From Rhodohalobacter halophilus (GTDB taxonomy: Bacteria > Bacteroidota > Rhodothermia > Balneolales > Balneolaceae): DNA of 64,000 bases. Position 1 is the first letter of the stretch, and every line of letters starts with the position of its first letter. The position numbers and the translations under genes are program-made. Below are positions 18,165 through 27,938 of this stretch, piece after piece. Under the pieces are notes generated by a model. It was not told the DNA's origin, did not search any database, and saw nothing but the letters and a program-made list of their open reading frames with translations. The DNA is taken from NCBI RefSeq assembly GCF_001715195.1, contig NZ_MDWE01000024.1:1-64000 (forward strand), in the 5' to 3' direction.

Positions 18165-20582
18165 GTGAACCGATCCAGCACATATCAATTACCATTCGCA
18201 TCCTACCCGGCAGTGCGACTAATGATCCTGCTCATGGCCGGAATTGCTGCGGGTAATTTTGTATCCATCAACCTGCTTCAGCTCTTTATCCTTTTTGTAG
18301 TTCTGTTACTGGGATGGGTAACCACTGAGTATGTAGTCAGAAGGTGGAGAGTTGTACAATCAGTTAGGTTATCTATCCTGTTTTACATGGCAATTTTAGT
18401 GGTTGCCGGTGCAATATGGATCAAAAACGAACAGCTGCAGAGAGAGAAGGGGTTTGAATCAGTACAATATCTCAACCTGTTTGCGTGGGAAGAGCTGCGA
18501 ATAGAAGGAAAGGTCGGGCAAAAAGGTTTTACATCTGCCGGCAGGCCGGTATATGTGATAGAGGTGAGCAGAACAGAGTTTGAAGTTGGGGTGGATAGAA
18601 ATGATACGTATCAAATCAGACTGTATAGTGATCAGAATAAAAGAGAACTAAGTGTAGGGAGTTGGATTGTAGCTGAATTAAAGCTATATCAATTTCCGGA
18701 ACGAAGAAATCCGCACGATTTTGATTATGGAAAGTGGTTGATGAGGCAGGGGATCTTTGCCCACGGAGAGATTTTAAAGATTGAATCCTATGAAGAATCA
18801 TCATCCATATTTTCCTGGGGTCCATGGAGAGATCATGTTCAGAAAAATATCGATGCAGCATTTTCTGAAGAGACATCTTCATTAGCAAAGGCTCTACTAT
18901 TGGGTTATAAAGAGGAGATTTCAGAGGATACCCGGAAACAGTTTTCCCGATCCGGGTTATCACACATCATGGCGGTGTCGGGGTTGCATGTCGGTTTTAT
19001 TGTAGCTCCGTTTTGGTTTTTGATTCCATACTTTTGGACAAAAAGAGGCGGGAAAATAGCAGGAATTATTGTTTTGTCGATTCTATTGCTGGGTTATGCA
19101 GGGCTGACCGGTTTTAGCGCTTCGGTTTGCAGGGCCTCGATAATGGCATGGCTGATAACGTATGGAAAGTTGTTTCATAAGGTGAGGAACTCCATCAATC
19201 TTACCGCCGGCGCAGCGATTTTATTACTGATTTGGAATCCAAGCCAACAGTTTGATGTAGGATTTCAGCTCTCGTTCAGTGCTGTTTTTGTCATATTACT
19301 GGTGTTGCCGGAAACTCAGAGACTCATTCCTTTAAGATATAGATATGGGCGGTTCGGGGTTCTTAGTTCACTAATTATGATATCCGTTGTAGTTCAGGCG
19401 GGTCTATTTCCAATCCTTATACACTATTTTGGTGAGTTTTCTATTGCCGGACCGATAGCAAATGCTTTTGTCATACCTATACTGACTGTTGCTGTGCCAC
19501 TCGGATTGGTTCTGTCTATTTTACCTTCTACTGCTGTGCAAACGGCAGGATTTAGTATTGTGCCTGTAGAGTGGGCTTTGAGATGGGTAGAATTTGTGGC
19601 CATGACAATTGGCGAGAGTGACTGGAGTTACTTTACAGTAAATGCAGATTCCGTATTCCTCTTCCTGCTCTGGATCTCTTTGATTTTGTTAATTGCATCG
19701 ATTCGAATACCGGAGTTGAGATGGAAAATGCTGATCATTAGCATGGCGTGCATTAACCTGATGCTCGTTGAGCTAACGATGAAAGCAGGGAATGACCCCT
19801 TGGCGAAAATAACATTTCTTGATGTTGGTCAGGGTGATGCAATTCATATCGAAACACCAATGGGTAAACACATTTTGGTTGATGCCGGCAGATGGAGTCC
19901 GGGAAGAAATAGCGGTAGTGATACTATTGTTCCCTATTTCAATTCGATAGGCGTCCATCACATAGATGCCATGATTTTATCACATCCGCATGCAGACCAT
20001 ATTGGAGGTGTGAATGTTATCATAGAAGAGATGAGTGTTGGCAAAATCTACCAAAGTAATTACGACTACGACAGCCGGCTATATCAAACATTGATGAGAA
20101 ATGTAGAAATGTTGAAAATTCCTGTTGTAAATGTTTTTGCCGGAGATCGAATCGATGTTGATGAAACAATGCGAATTTATGTGACCGGTCCGATCAAAAG
20201 AGGCACACTCCCTTCGAACCCAAACAACTACTCGGTATCCATTAAAGTTGAGCATGGAGAAAGTTCGATCCTGTTAACCGGTGATGCTGAACATCAGCAA
20301 GAGCAGAAAATGGCGGAAGTTTACGGAGAATTTCTAAAAACAGATCTGTATAAGCTTGGACATCACGGAAGTAAAACAAGCTCATCAAAACAGTTACTTG
20401 ATCAGGTAAGACCAGAAATAACGGTAACATCATTAGCCTATCAAAACCGGTTCCGGCACCCAAATCGAGAAGCCATTACAAATGTTTCTGCATTCAGCGG
20501 GGAAAATTACTTTACAAGCCTTGAAGGTGCAGTGGTGATTGAATCAGACGGAAACACCCTGAGAAAAAAAGAGTGGAAGTAA
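18165..20582 (+). CDS. ComEC/Rec2 family DNA uptake channel
   Basis: 805 residues from a GTG start; a downstream Met is possible. The layout is that of full-length ComEC: N-terminal membrane helices, an OB-like DUF4131 segment (about 85-220), the Competence channel domain with many helices (LAKALLLGYKEEI, GLSHIMAVSGLHVGFI) and a C-terminal metallo-beta-lactamase domain (TFLDVGQGDAIHI, SHPHADHIGGV near residue 607, LTGDAE, LGHHGSKTSS). ComEC carries single-stranded DNA across the inner membrane in natural transformation, and the MBL domain may degrade the other strand. The metal-binding residues are intact. No other competence gene is in the window. xseB follows 76 bp later. Confidence 0.9.
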   Translation: MNRSSTYQLPFASYPAVRLMILLMAGIAAGNFVSINLLQLFILFVVLLLGWVTTEYVVRRWRVVQSVRLSILFYMAILVVAGAIWIKNEQLQREKGFESVQYLNLFAWEELRIEGKVGQKGFTSAGRPVYVIEVSRTEFEVGVDRNDTYQIRLYSDQNKRELSVGSWIVAELKLYQFPERRNPHDFDYGKWLMRQGIFAHGEILKIESYEESSSIFSWGPWRDHVQKNIDAAFSEETSSLAKALLLGYKEEISEDTRKQFSRSGLSHIMAVSGLHVGFIVAPFWFLIPYFWTKRGGKIAGIIVLSILLLGYAGLTGFSASVCRASIMAWLITYGKLFHKVRNSINLTAGAAILLLIWNPSQQFDVGFQLSFSAVFVILLVLPETQRLIPLRYRYGRFGVLSSLIMISVVVQAGLFPILIHYFGEFSIAGPIANAFVIPILTVAVPLGLVLSILPSTAVQTAGFSIVPVEWALRWVEFVAMTIGESDWSYFTVNADSVFLFLLWISLILLIASIRIPELRWKMLIISMACINLMLVELTMKAGNDPLAKITFLDVGQGDAIHIETPMGKHILVDAGRWSPGRNSGSDTIVPYFNSIGVHHIDAMILSHPHADHIGGVNVIIEEMSVGKIYQSNYDYDSRLYQTLMRNVEMLKIPVVNVFAGDRIDVDETMRIYVTGPIKRGTLPSNPNNYSVSIKVEHGESSILLTGDAEHQQEQKMAEVYGEFLKTDLYKLGHHGSKTSSSKQLLDQVRPEITVTSLAYQNRFRHPNREAITNVSAFSGENYFTSLEGAVVIESDGNTLRKKEWK

Positions 20583-20658
20583 TCTCATTAAAAGAAGTTT
20601 GCCCGTGGGCTCGGTAAGGTGTAATTTCATTGGGTAATTGTGGAAAAATTGAAAGAAT

Positions 20659-20874
20659 ATGTCTGAAAAGGAACGGCTTAGCTTTGAAGAAGCTTTAAAA
20701 AAACTGGAAGCAGTAGTTGAAAAATTAAATGATAAGGAGATCTCTCTGGAAGAGTCGGTGGCTTTATATGAAGAGGGTCAAAAATTATCGAAGATCTGCT
20801 CTGAAACATTGGAAAGTGCTGCACTGAAGATTGAACAAATTGATCAGACCCAGGACGACACAGAACGTGATTAA
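20659..20874 (+). CDS. xseB: exodeoxyribonuclease VII small subunit
   Basis: 71 residues, the family's length, with the full XseB signature: LSFEEALKKLEAVVEKL, then EISLEESVALYEEGQKL. The small subunit binds XseA to make exonuclease VII, which degrades single-stranded DNA. xseA is not in the window. dxs follows after 6 bp, a pairing found in many bacteria. Confidence 0.95.
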   Translation: MSEKERLSFEEALKKLEAVVEKLNDKEISLEESVALYEEGQKLSKICSETLESAALKIEQIDQTQDDTERD

Positions 20875-20880
20875 AATATT

Positions 20881-22803
20881 ATGGAAGAGTACATTCCGAA
20901 GGCAGGTCCGCTGCTCAGTAAAATTCAGGGACCTGATGATTTAAAAAAGCTCAAGCCGGAACAGTTACAAGATGTTTGCGATGAACTGAGGGAGTTTATA
21001 ATTGACTCGGTATCAGTTCATGGCGGTCATTTTGGAGCGAGCCTCGGCGTAATCGAGCTTACCGTTGCGTTGCACTATACCTACAACACCCCATCTGATA
21101 GAATTGTATGGGATGTTGGCCACCAAGCCTATGGCCACAAAATTTTGACAGGCAGAAGGGATCAATTCCATACAAATCGCAAGTACGGTGGAGTTTCCGG
21201 ATTCCCTAAACGTTCAGAGAGCGAGTACGATGCATTTGGTGTGGGACATTCCAGCACGTCCATTTCGGCTGCACTGGGGATGGCAGTTGCGGGAGATCTG
21301 AATGAAACAGATCAAAAAATGGTGGCGGTCATCGGCGATGGAGCCATGACGGGAGGAATGGCGTTTGAAGCATTGAACAACGCCGGCGCCATGAATTCAG
21401 ACATTCTGGTGATCTTGAATGACAACAACATGTCAATCGATCCGAATGTAGGAGCTCTGAAGGAGTATCTTGCCGACATCACCACAAGCAAGACCTTCAA
21501 CAAGATGCGCGATGAAATTTATGACCTTCTCGGGCATTTTAAATCGGCCGGAGAGAAGATGCGCAAAGTTGCCTCACGCCTTGAAAAGGCTGTCACAGCG
21601 GCCATCACACCGGGAGCCCTGTTCCAAGCCCTTGGGTTTAAGTACTACGGTCCGGTTGACGGCCATAACGTAGAAACCCTTCGCCGGCACCTGGAGGACC
21701 TTCGAACCGTTTCGGGGCCAAAACTATTGCATATTGTAACCGTAAAGGGGAAAGGTTTTGCTCCTGCTGAACGGGAGCAGACCAAATGGCACGCACAGAG
21801 CAGTCCGTTCGATAAAATAACCGGAAAATCTTTGGCAGCACCCGCTCCTAAAAAGAGTCAGCCCCAAAAATATCAGGATGTTTTTGGGGACGCACTTGTT
21901 GAGCTGGCAGAGATGAACGAAAATATTGTGGCCATCACACCGGCCATGCCGAGCGGTTCCAGTCTCTGGCCGATGATGAATAGATTTCCTGAACGCGCAT
22001 TTGATGTGGGAATTGCTGAACAACACGCCGTAACCTTTGCAGCCGGTTTGGCCGCTGAAGGAAAAAAAGCATTTGCAGCTCTCTACTCTACATTTCTACA
22101 AAGAGCATATGATCAGGTGATTCATGATGTGGCCATACAGAAATTGCCGGTTGTATTTTGTATTGACAGGGCAGGGCTGGTTGGGGCTGACGGACCAACA
22201 CACCACGGATTGTATGATGTCTCTTATCTGAGGGCGGTTCCGAATATGATTGTTTCATCCCCAATGGATGAACAGAACCTGCGCGATATGATGTATACAG
22301 CTTCGGAATATGACGAAGCAGCCTGGGCTATTCGCTATCCGAGGGGCAGGGCAACGGGTATGGATGTTCGGAAAGAGTTTCAAAAAACACCGATTGGGAA
22401 GGGCAGGATGATTCGTGAAGGCGGTTCAGTGGCTGTGCTGAGCTTTGGGCCGATCGGGAAATATGTGATTGAAGCCGCTGATGTGATGAGTGAGGAGGGA
22501 ATTTCGATTGGTCATTACGACATGCGATACGCCAAGCCACTGGATACAGAACTGATCGACAAAGTTCTTGCCGGGTATGATTATATCATCACGCTTGAAG
22601 ACGGCGCGAGACTGGGCGGATTTGGTTCGGCTGTTGCCGAATATGTTGCTGAACAGGGAGTTGCCGTGCCCGTAAAAATAATGGGTGTGCCGGATCGAAT
22701 TGTGGAACATGGAACTCAGCGAGAACTTCACGAAGAAGTGGGAATAGGTCCGGCCGGTATTGTCCAAGAGGTGAAAAAGCTACTTGGGATTGAGATTGCC
22801 TAA
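20881..22803 (+). CDS. dxs: 1-deoxy-D-xylulose-5-phosphate synthase
   Basis: 640 residues, usual for the family. The TPP/Mg-binding motif reads GDGAMTGGMAFEALNNAG followed by NDNNMSI. The N-terminal domain has HGGHFGASLGVIELTVAL and VWDVGHQAYGHK; the transketolase-like middle has DVGIAEQHAVTFAAGLA and DRAGLVGADGPTHHG. The enzyme condenses pyruvate with glyceraldehyde-3-phosphate, the first step of the MEP isoprenoid pathway, so this organism makes isoprenoids by that route. It is 6 bp after xseB; queA begins 57 bp downstream. Confidence 0.97.
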   Translation: MEEYIPKAGPLLSKIQGPDDLKKLKPEQLQDVCDELREFIIDSVSVHGGHFGASLGVIELTVALHYTYNTPSDRIVWDVGHQAYGHKILTGRRDQFHTNRKYGGVSGFPKRSESEYDAFGVGHSSTSISAALGMAVAGDLNETDQKMVAVIGDGAMTGGMAFEALNNAGAMNSDILVILNDNNMSIDPNVGALKEYLADITTSKTFNKMRDEIYDLLGHFKSAGEKMRKVASRLEKAVTAAITPGALFQALGFKYYGPVDGHNVETLRRHLEDLRTVSGPKLLHIVTVKGKGFAPAEREQTKWHAQSSPFDKITGKSLAAPAPKKSQPQKYQDVFGDALVELAEMNENIVAITPAMPSGSSLWPMMNRFPERAFDVGIAEQHAVTFAAGLAAEGKKAFAALYSTFLQRAYDQVIHDVAIQKLPVVFCIDRAGLVGADGPTHHGLYDVSYLRAVPNMIVSSPMDEQNLRDMMYTASEYDEAAWAIRYPRGRATGMDVRKEFQKTPIGKGRMIREGGSVAVLSFGPIGKYVIEAADVMSEEGISIGHYDMRYAKPLDTELIDKVLAGYDYIITLEDGARLGGFGSAVAEYVAEQGVAVPVKIMGVPDRIVEHGTQRELHEEVGIGPAGIVQEVKKLLGIEIA

Positions 22804-22860
22804 TCTGTATTTCGTATCTTTTAGGTGAATTGAAAACTGATCCAGAAACCAAACTCTGCC

Positions 22861-23862
22861 TTGTCGTATACACTCAAAGATTTTGATTATCATCTGCCCG
22901 AAGAGCTGATTGCTCAAAAACCCGCAACTCCACGCGATCACTCCAGGCTGCTCGTCTTTAACCGAAAAACAGGCACCGTTCAGGATGATTTTTTCTACAA
23001 CATTGGTCAATATCTGCCCAAAAAGACCTCACTTGTTGTAAACAACAGCAAGGTTGAAAAGTGCCGGTTACTGTTCAGAGATGGGCAAGTGGAAATTTTT
23101 GTAACCCGGGCAGTTAACGACAAAGTGGTGGAGGCAATGGTTCGCCCGGGAAAAAAGTTCAAGCCCGGCAAACTTACAAAGCTGGCGGAAGGGCTGACCG
23201 CAACAACCCTGGCTATTGCTGATGACGGGATTCGAACGATTAAACTGAACAGGTCCCTGGATGATGAGATCACAGAGAAATTCAAACATACTCCGTTCCC
23301 GCCTTATATCGAACGGGATGAATCGCTGGCAGACAGATACCAAACAGTGTATGCTGAACAGGAAGGGAGTAAGGCGGCTCCAACCGCCGGGCTGCATTTT
23401 ACCCCCGATCTTTTAAAGAGTCTTGAAGAGCAGGGGATTGAACGAAAAGAGGTGACTTTGCACGTTGGGCTGGGAACCTTTGCACCCGTCAAAACGGAAA
23501 AGATTGAAGATCATACCATGCACAGCGAGTGGTATCAAATCACGGAGAAGCAGGCTGAAGCTCTCAATCAGTCGAACAGTATTACCGCAGTGGGCACAAC
23601 GAGTGTTCGTGTTTTGGAGTCAGCGGTGGGTGATAATAGAACGTTTAAACCCTGTTCAGGAGAGACCGATATATTTATCACACCGGGGTATAAATTTAAA
23701 TCGGTAGATCATCTCATCACAAACTTTCACTTGCCTAAAAGTACACTCCTTATGCTGATTTCGGCATTTGCAGGGTACGATGAAATGAAGAGAATCTATC
23801 AGCACGCAATTACAGAGAAGTATCGGTTTTATTCATTTGGGGATGCGATGCTGATTTTATAG
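22861..23862 (+). CDS. queA: tRNA preQ1(34) S-adenosylmethionine ribosyltransferase-isomerase
   Basis: 333 residues from a TTG start, which places the standard opening (LKDFDYHLPEELIAQKPATPRDHSRLLV) right after the initiator. Other family motifs are EGSKAAPTAGLHFTPDLL, VTLHVGLGTFAPV and LITNFHLPKSTLLMLISAF. The enzyme transfers the ribosyl part of SAM to preQ1 in tRNA, the penultimate step of queuosine synthesis. It converges on a small minus-strand gene with only 7 bp between the stops. Confidence 0.95.
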   Translation: MSYTLKDFDYHLPEELIAQKPATPRDHSRLLVFNRKTGTVQDDFFYNIGQYLPKKTSLVVNNSKVEKCRLLFRDGQVEIFVTRAVNDKVVEAMVRPGKKFKPGKLTKLAEGLTATTLAIADDGIRTIKLNRSLDDEITEKFKHTPFPPYIERDESLADRYQTVYAEQEGSKAAPTAGLHFTPDLLKSLEEQGIERKEVTLHVGLGTFAPVKTEKIEDHTMHSEWYQITEKQAEALNQSNSITAVGTTSVRVLESAVGDNRTFKPCSGETDIFITPGYKFKSVDHLITNFHLPKSTLLMLISAFAGYDEMKRIYQHAITEKYRFYSFGDAMLIL

Positions 23863-23869
23863 AGATCCT

Positions 23870-24088
23870 TTAATCAGTCTCTTTCTCCTTTTCATACTGA
23901 GCCTTATACCCATTTAGAATCTTTTGATTCATATGGCGCTTGTAGTTTTTGTACTCATACATACGCACAGTAAACTCTGAGTGGTAAGTGCCGTCGTTGC
24001 AATCTACGTTTAGTTTGTTGGGATTGTCAGTTTCTGTTATAACAACCTGAATGTTGCCCAGTTTATACGATTCTACTTCTTTGCTCAT
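23870..24088 (-). CDS. small hypothetical protein (72 aa)
   Basis: Not recognised. It starts at ATG 24086-24088 and encodes an acidic/basic, soluble protein with the segments YKLGNIQVVITETDN and FTVRMYEYKNYKRH and a charged tail. There is no signal peptide or Cys motif beyond one Cys. The frame fills the gap between queA and the lipoprotein gene exactly and has a natural divergent promoter region, which argues that it is real; a chance ORF cannot be excluded. Confidence 0.45.
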   Translation of the reverse strand: MSKEVESYKLGNIQVVITETDNPNKLNVDCNDGTYHSEFTVRMYEYKNYKRHMNQKILNGYKAQYEKEKETD

Positions 24089-24198
24089 GCTTCTTTTCTG
24101 ATTTAAACTCTTTACGTTGCAAAGATAACTCTTTTGTGTTTAATCCCCCGAATATAGATTTTGATGCTCTTAACCAATCATCACTGAATTCAACTAAT

Positions 24199-24777
24199 AT
24201 GAAAATATTTTTCTTATCGCTTTTCACCCTTCTCTTCGTAACCGCTTGTGGCAGTGAAGATGAGGATACCGAACTCTCACCTCAGATACAGGCTGAAACA
24301 CCCCAAGAGCAGTTCTATGCAAACCTGGCTTCTCTATGCGGAGAGACATTTGAAGGAGAATCTACATTCCCGGACGATCCGGATCATGACCTGGTAAATA
24401 CCGTACTGAAAGCAACGGTTAAAACGTGCACGGATGAGCGCATTGAAGTAGACTTTATCCGGGACGGAAACACGTGGCATGCAACCTGGATTTTGGAGAT
24501 GCGTGAAGACGGCCTTCATCTCTATCACGACCACATTGGCGAGAAGGAGTATCCTGAAGGAGAGGAGCCTCTAACAGGTTATGGTGGATACGCGGATGAT
24601 CGGGGGACGGAGTTTATGCAGTATTTTCCCGCTGATGATTATACAGCCGAAATATTGCCCGAAGCGGCTACTAATGTATGGATGATGGAGTATGATCCAC
24701 AAGCAGAAACCTTTGTTTATGCTCTTGAAAGACATGAACAGCCGCGGTTTCGTGCACAGCTATCTAAACAGCAGTAA
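24199..24777 (+). CDS. hypothetical lipoprotein
   Basis: 192 residues from ATG 24199; a longer reading from a GTG at 24136 adds 21 residues before the signal peptide and is unlikely. The signal peptide MKIFFLSLFTLLFVTACGS has a lipobox ending at Cys17. The mature protein is acidic, with one Cys pair candidate (LASLCGETF and KTCTDERI) and a central stretch LEMREDGLHLYHDHIG. No family was recognised; it resembles conserved secreted proteins of marine Bacteroidota in composition only. It is convergent with the large minus-strand gene that follows. Confidence 0.75.
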   Translation: MKIFFLSLFTLLFVTACGSEDEDTELSPQIQAETPQEQFYANLASLCGETFEGESTFPDDPDHDLVNTVLKATVKTCTDERIEVDFIRDGNTWHATWILEMREDGLHLYHDHIGEKEYPEGEEPLTGYGGYADDRGTEFMQYFPADDYTAEILPEAATNVWMMEYDPQAETFVYALERHEQPRFRAQLSKQQ

Positions 24778-24803
24778 AAGGGACGTAAGGAGCCGGGCTG
24801 TGG

Positions 24804-27716
24804 TTAAAATGTTCCAAAATGGAATGTGAACTCATCCCGGGTCGGCTCCCACCCGAGCGATAACCCGATATCAAACGCAAGATTACTGATTCTGAATCGG
24901 CTTCGGATTCCTGCACCGTAAACGGCCCGGGTTGCCCGGTATATGTCAGATTGATTTAGATCGGCCACGGTTTGCGAAAAAAGAACAAGGTAGATGTTGG
25001 ACAGATAAACCGGAACCGTCAGGCCACCATCATCCGGATAGGTAATGGGTATGGTGTAGCGCGTGTTGAATATCGCGACGTTGTTAACGGCCGGAAGCGG
25101 CACGTCGGAAAAGTTGTCGGAGTAGAGGTCAGCAGTATTAAACACAGGGAGGTCTGTTTGAGTGACTACCTGGCCGGTTAATCTCAACGATTGATTTAAT
25201 TTTGATAACGGTGCAATAAATGTTGAAATATATCCCCGGAAACCTCTTCTATCCGTCAGGTTTGCATCGATGTTGAACTGATCGGTTTGAATGTTGAGCG
25301 TAGTGTTGTTCAGCCCAATTCGTGTTTCAGTAAAAAAGATCCAGCCGGCATTTGGCTGAACGTCACGCCTAAATTGTCTGAGCCTGTAATTCAGACTGGA
25401 GACCAAACCAACGGAGTGGCGGGTACCAAATTCTGAATAGGATTGTGAGGTCTGGTTCGGGTTTAAAAACCGCAATTGGCTTACATAGTATTGAGGTTCG
25501 AGCAGCAGAGAGGTGAAACGCGCATTTCTTTCAATATAGAATCGAAACGGTATTTTGAGGGAGGCTCCCCTGGATTGCTGCAAAAAAGGAAGAGTAAACG
25601 ATTCGTTCTCGCTAGTTACACGAAAGGAGGTGAGGTTGGGCTCATTAAAAATATTCGCTCTAAAACCGGGATAAAATCCCTTGGTTGTATATTCCAGATC
25701 GTACCAGATCCGGTCAAGATAGTGAGAAATTTCCATGGTGTATCTTCGGCTGCTGAGCGGATCAACGCTCTCCATGGTGATGCCAATTCGGTCAGATCCA
25801 CTCTGCTCATCGTATGTTGGAAGCCATAATCTCGGTTTAAGCCAGCTCCACCCTGAACGATAACTGCTGAACTCCCAATCGGTTGTATCGGCAACTTCAG
25901 CCCGATTCATCAATGGACGGTTCAGCAAGGTTTCTACAGATTCATTCGGCTGAAACTGATCCGGAGATATTTTATCTCGATTCAGGGATTGGGCTGATAT
26001 AACTGCGGGAACCTGCTCATTCTGAATCTGCTTTATGAGTGCAATCAATGAGCCATCCGGTGAATAGGAAGCCTCAAACAGATTGTAAGGTTCGTTTGTA
26101 AGCCGGTGCAATTCTCTGCTATTAAGGTTGAATTCATACAGATTCATCACTCCGTCCCGATCACTAACAAAAAGCAGGCGGTTGCCATCGGGATGCCAGG
26201 AGAGATCAAAAATCGAAGCCGATTCAAATACAATATCCGGTTGATCAAATAGTATGTTTGTTTCTTCAGTTAAATTGATGAACCAGATTCCCTGAACACC
26301 GTTTAATTTGCCAATGATTGCTGATTGAGAAATATCGGCAGGATGAGGAGCAACCTGAATAACAGATGCCGTTTCCGGTTTTATGTATGTTTTAGAAATC
26401 AAGCCTGTGGCTGAGTTAACTTCGACCAATTCCTCCGTTTGGCCGGATGTTCGGAGAGCATAAATCTGACCAGCGTGTTCTGCCGGTGAAAATAAACGCT
26501 GCCGTTGTGTGATGCGGGTCAGCTCTCCGGATTGAACATTCAGCTCGTGAAGATCGCCCCGGAAAACGTTATCAAAGCGGGTGTCTGAGTGGTATCTGCT
26601 GAAGAGAATGGAGGAGTGGCTTTCTGTGGCTGAGTAGATGTAATCATCGGAAACAACGACTTCTTTGATCAGATTTACAGACCGGGATTCCAGATCGTAT
26701 TGGTAAAATCCTGTCGGTTGATTACAAAAACGGCCGTGGAATATCAGCGTGGAGTTGTCAAGCCACAAGGGGCGATGGGTCCGGCGACAGGTTCCCCGCA
26801 CAGGCAGCTCTTCGAGTGAGTTGTTTTCATTCACAGATGAGAGGCGGCTGCTCTCTTCCGAAGAGACATCAGCAGAAAACTCACGATAGAGAGCTGCCGG
26901 CCACTTTCCGGTTTTTGATCGCAATGCAACACCATAACCCAAAAATGGATATTTATAGTGAAACCGGATGGTGTTTTGTACGATTTCCTCACCGTAGCTG
27001 CTTTTGAGCCAGTTCATGAACTCATATCCGCCTGCATAGTGTCGGTTAAAGGGCGGTGTAAAATCTGTTGTGTGCAGCAGCTGTCCCATAGACCACTGCT
27101 CATCGGTTCCGAGCAGGCTGTTGAATTGATGGGTGAAATAGGGGTAGTTCCCGCGACCGGAATAGGGAAGAGTTCCATGGCTTTCATAATCGACGGCAAT
27201 CCCTTCGTGAAGCCCCAAAGGAGCCGCTCCGTGGATAGAGCGTCTTAAGTCGGGTGAAAACAGGCCAAGAATTCTGCTAATAGACGGTGGGTTGACACTA
27301 AAATGAAGAGCATGAACAAGTTCATGAGGAAGGACCGATTCAAGCCAGTCGCCCGATTGTGGGTTTAACGTTTTTCCACGAATGGGAGCCAGCTCAATTT
27401 CAGAACGGAAATTGGACGGAGATACAAATCCATTAGAACGATCGTTTTCGGGGTTGATAATAACCGGAAACCGGCGCAGTTCTCCACCCACAAACTGTTG
27501 AATATCGTTGTACTCCGATTCAAGAATAGATAGCGACCGGATGGCTTCATCTCTGTAGATTTCTGGATAGATCAGGCGAAAACGTTCTGTGTTGATCTCC
27601 TGCCAATTTAAATTTGGCAGACGATATTTGGTTTCATAGATCTGTGCGGCACCTTCGCTGAAGGGATAAGTCGCAGCGATCACAAACAGGGTAAGGTATG
27701 TGAAGAGCTTTTTCAT
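24804..27716 (-). CDS. outer-membrane protein: gluzincin-like protease domain, TolB-like propeller, C-terminal barrel
   Basis: 970 residues from ATG 27714-27716; five more residues precede it in frame. A signal peptide ends near EGAAQ. Residues about 50-290 look like a peptidase-MA gluzincin domain: HELVH (131-135) in the zinc helix and GLHEGIAVDYES downstream, the place of the third ligand Glu. Residues about 300-600 contain WD40/PD40 propeller repeats such as DLSWHPDGNRLLFVSDRDG and EASYSPDGSLIALI. The last 330 residues are beta-barrel-like strands with a terminal Phe (FTFHFGTF). The protein is probably outer-membrane-anchored with the protease and propeller on one face; its substrate is unknown. 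Confidence 0.8.
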   Translation of the reverse strand: MKKLFTYLTLFVIAATYPFSEGAAQIYETKYRLPNLNWQEINTERFRLIYPEIYRDEAIRSLSILESEYNDIQQFVGGELRRFPVIINPENDRSNGFVSPSNFRSEIELAPIRGKTLNPQSGDWLESVLPHELVHALHFSVNPPSISRILGLFSPDLRRSIHGAAPLGLHEGIAVDYESHGTLPYSGRGNYPYFTHQFNSLLGTDEQWSMGQLLHTTDFTPPFNRHYAGGYEFMNWLKSSYGEEIVQNTIRFHYKYPFLGYGVALRSKTGKWPAALYREFSADVSSEESSRLSSVNENNSLEELPVRGTCRRTHRPLWLDNSTLIFHGRFCNQPTGFYQYDLESRSVNLIKEVVVSDDYIYSATESHSSILFSRYHSDTRFDNVFRGDLHELNVQSGELTRITQRQRLFSPAEHAGQIYALRTSGQTEELVEVNSATGLISKTYIKPETASVIQVAPHPADISQSAIIGKLNGVQGIWFINLTEETNILFDQPDIVFESASIFDLSWHPDGNRLLFVSDRDGVMNLYEFNLNSRELHRLTNEPYNLFEASYSPDGSLIALIKQIQNEQVPAVISAQSLNRDKISPDQFQPNESVETLLNRPLMNRAEVADTTDWEFSSYRSGWSWLKPRLWLPTYDEQSGSDRIGITMESVDPLSSRRYTMEISHYLDRIWYDLEYTTKGFYPGFRANIFNEPNLTSFRVTSENESFTLPFLQQSRGASLKIPFRFYIERNARFTSLLLEPQYYVSQLRFLNPNQTSQSYSEFGTRHSVGLVSSLNYRLRQFRRDVQPNAGWIFFTETRIGLNNTTLNIQTDQFNIDANLTDRRGFRGYISTFIAPLSKLNQSLRLTGQVVTQTDLPVFNTADLYSDNFSDVPLPAVNNVAIFNTRYTIPITYPDDGGLTVPVYLSNIYLVLFSQTVADLNQSDIYRATRAVYGAGIRSRFRISNLAFDIGLSLGWEPTRDEFTFHFGTF

Positions 27717-27938
27717 GGATGATGCTAACATGAGAAAATCCGGGATGAATCAAAAGAAGAAAATATCCATTTAAAGGGTTGAGTGGTGAATGGATTTCTT
27801 TCAAAACAGTATGTGACAAATTGTAAAGCCATGTATAATTTTTTTGAATTACGAAGATATCGGAACCTTTATTTTCAGAAATTTTTTATGTTTTTAGTAC
27901 AGCTATAAAAATAACCCAAAGAAATAGGTGAGGTTAGG

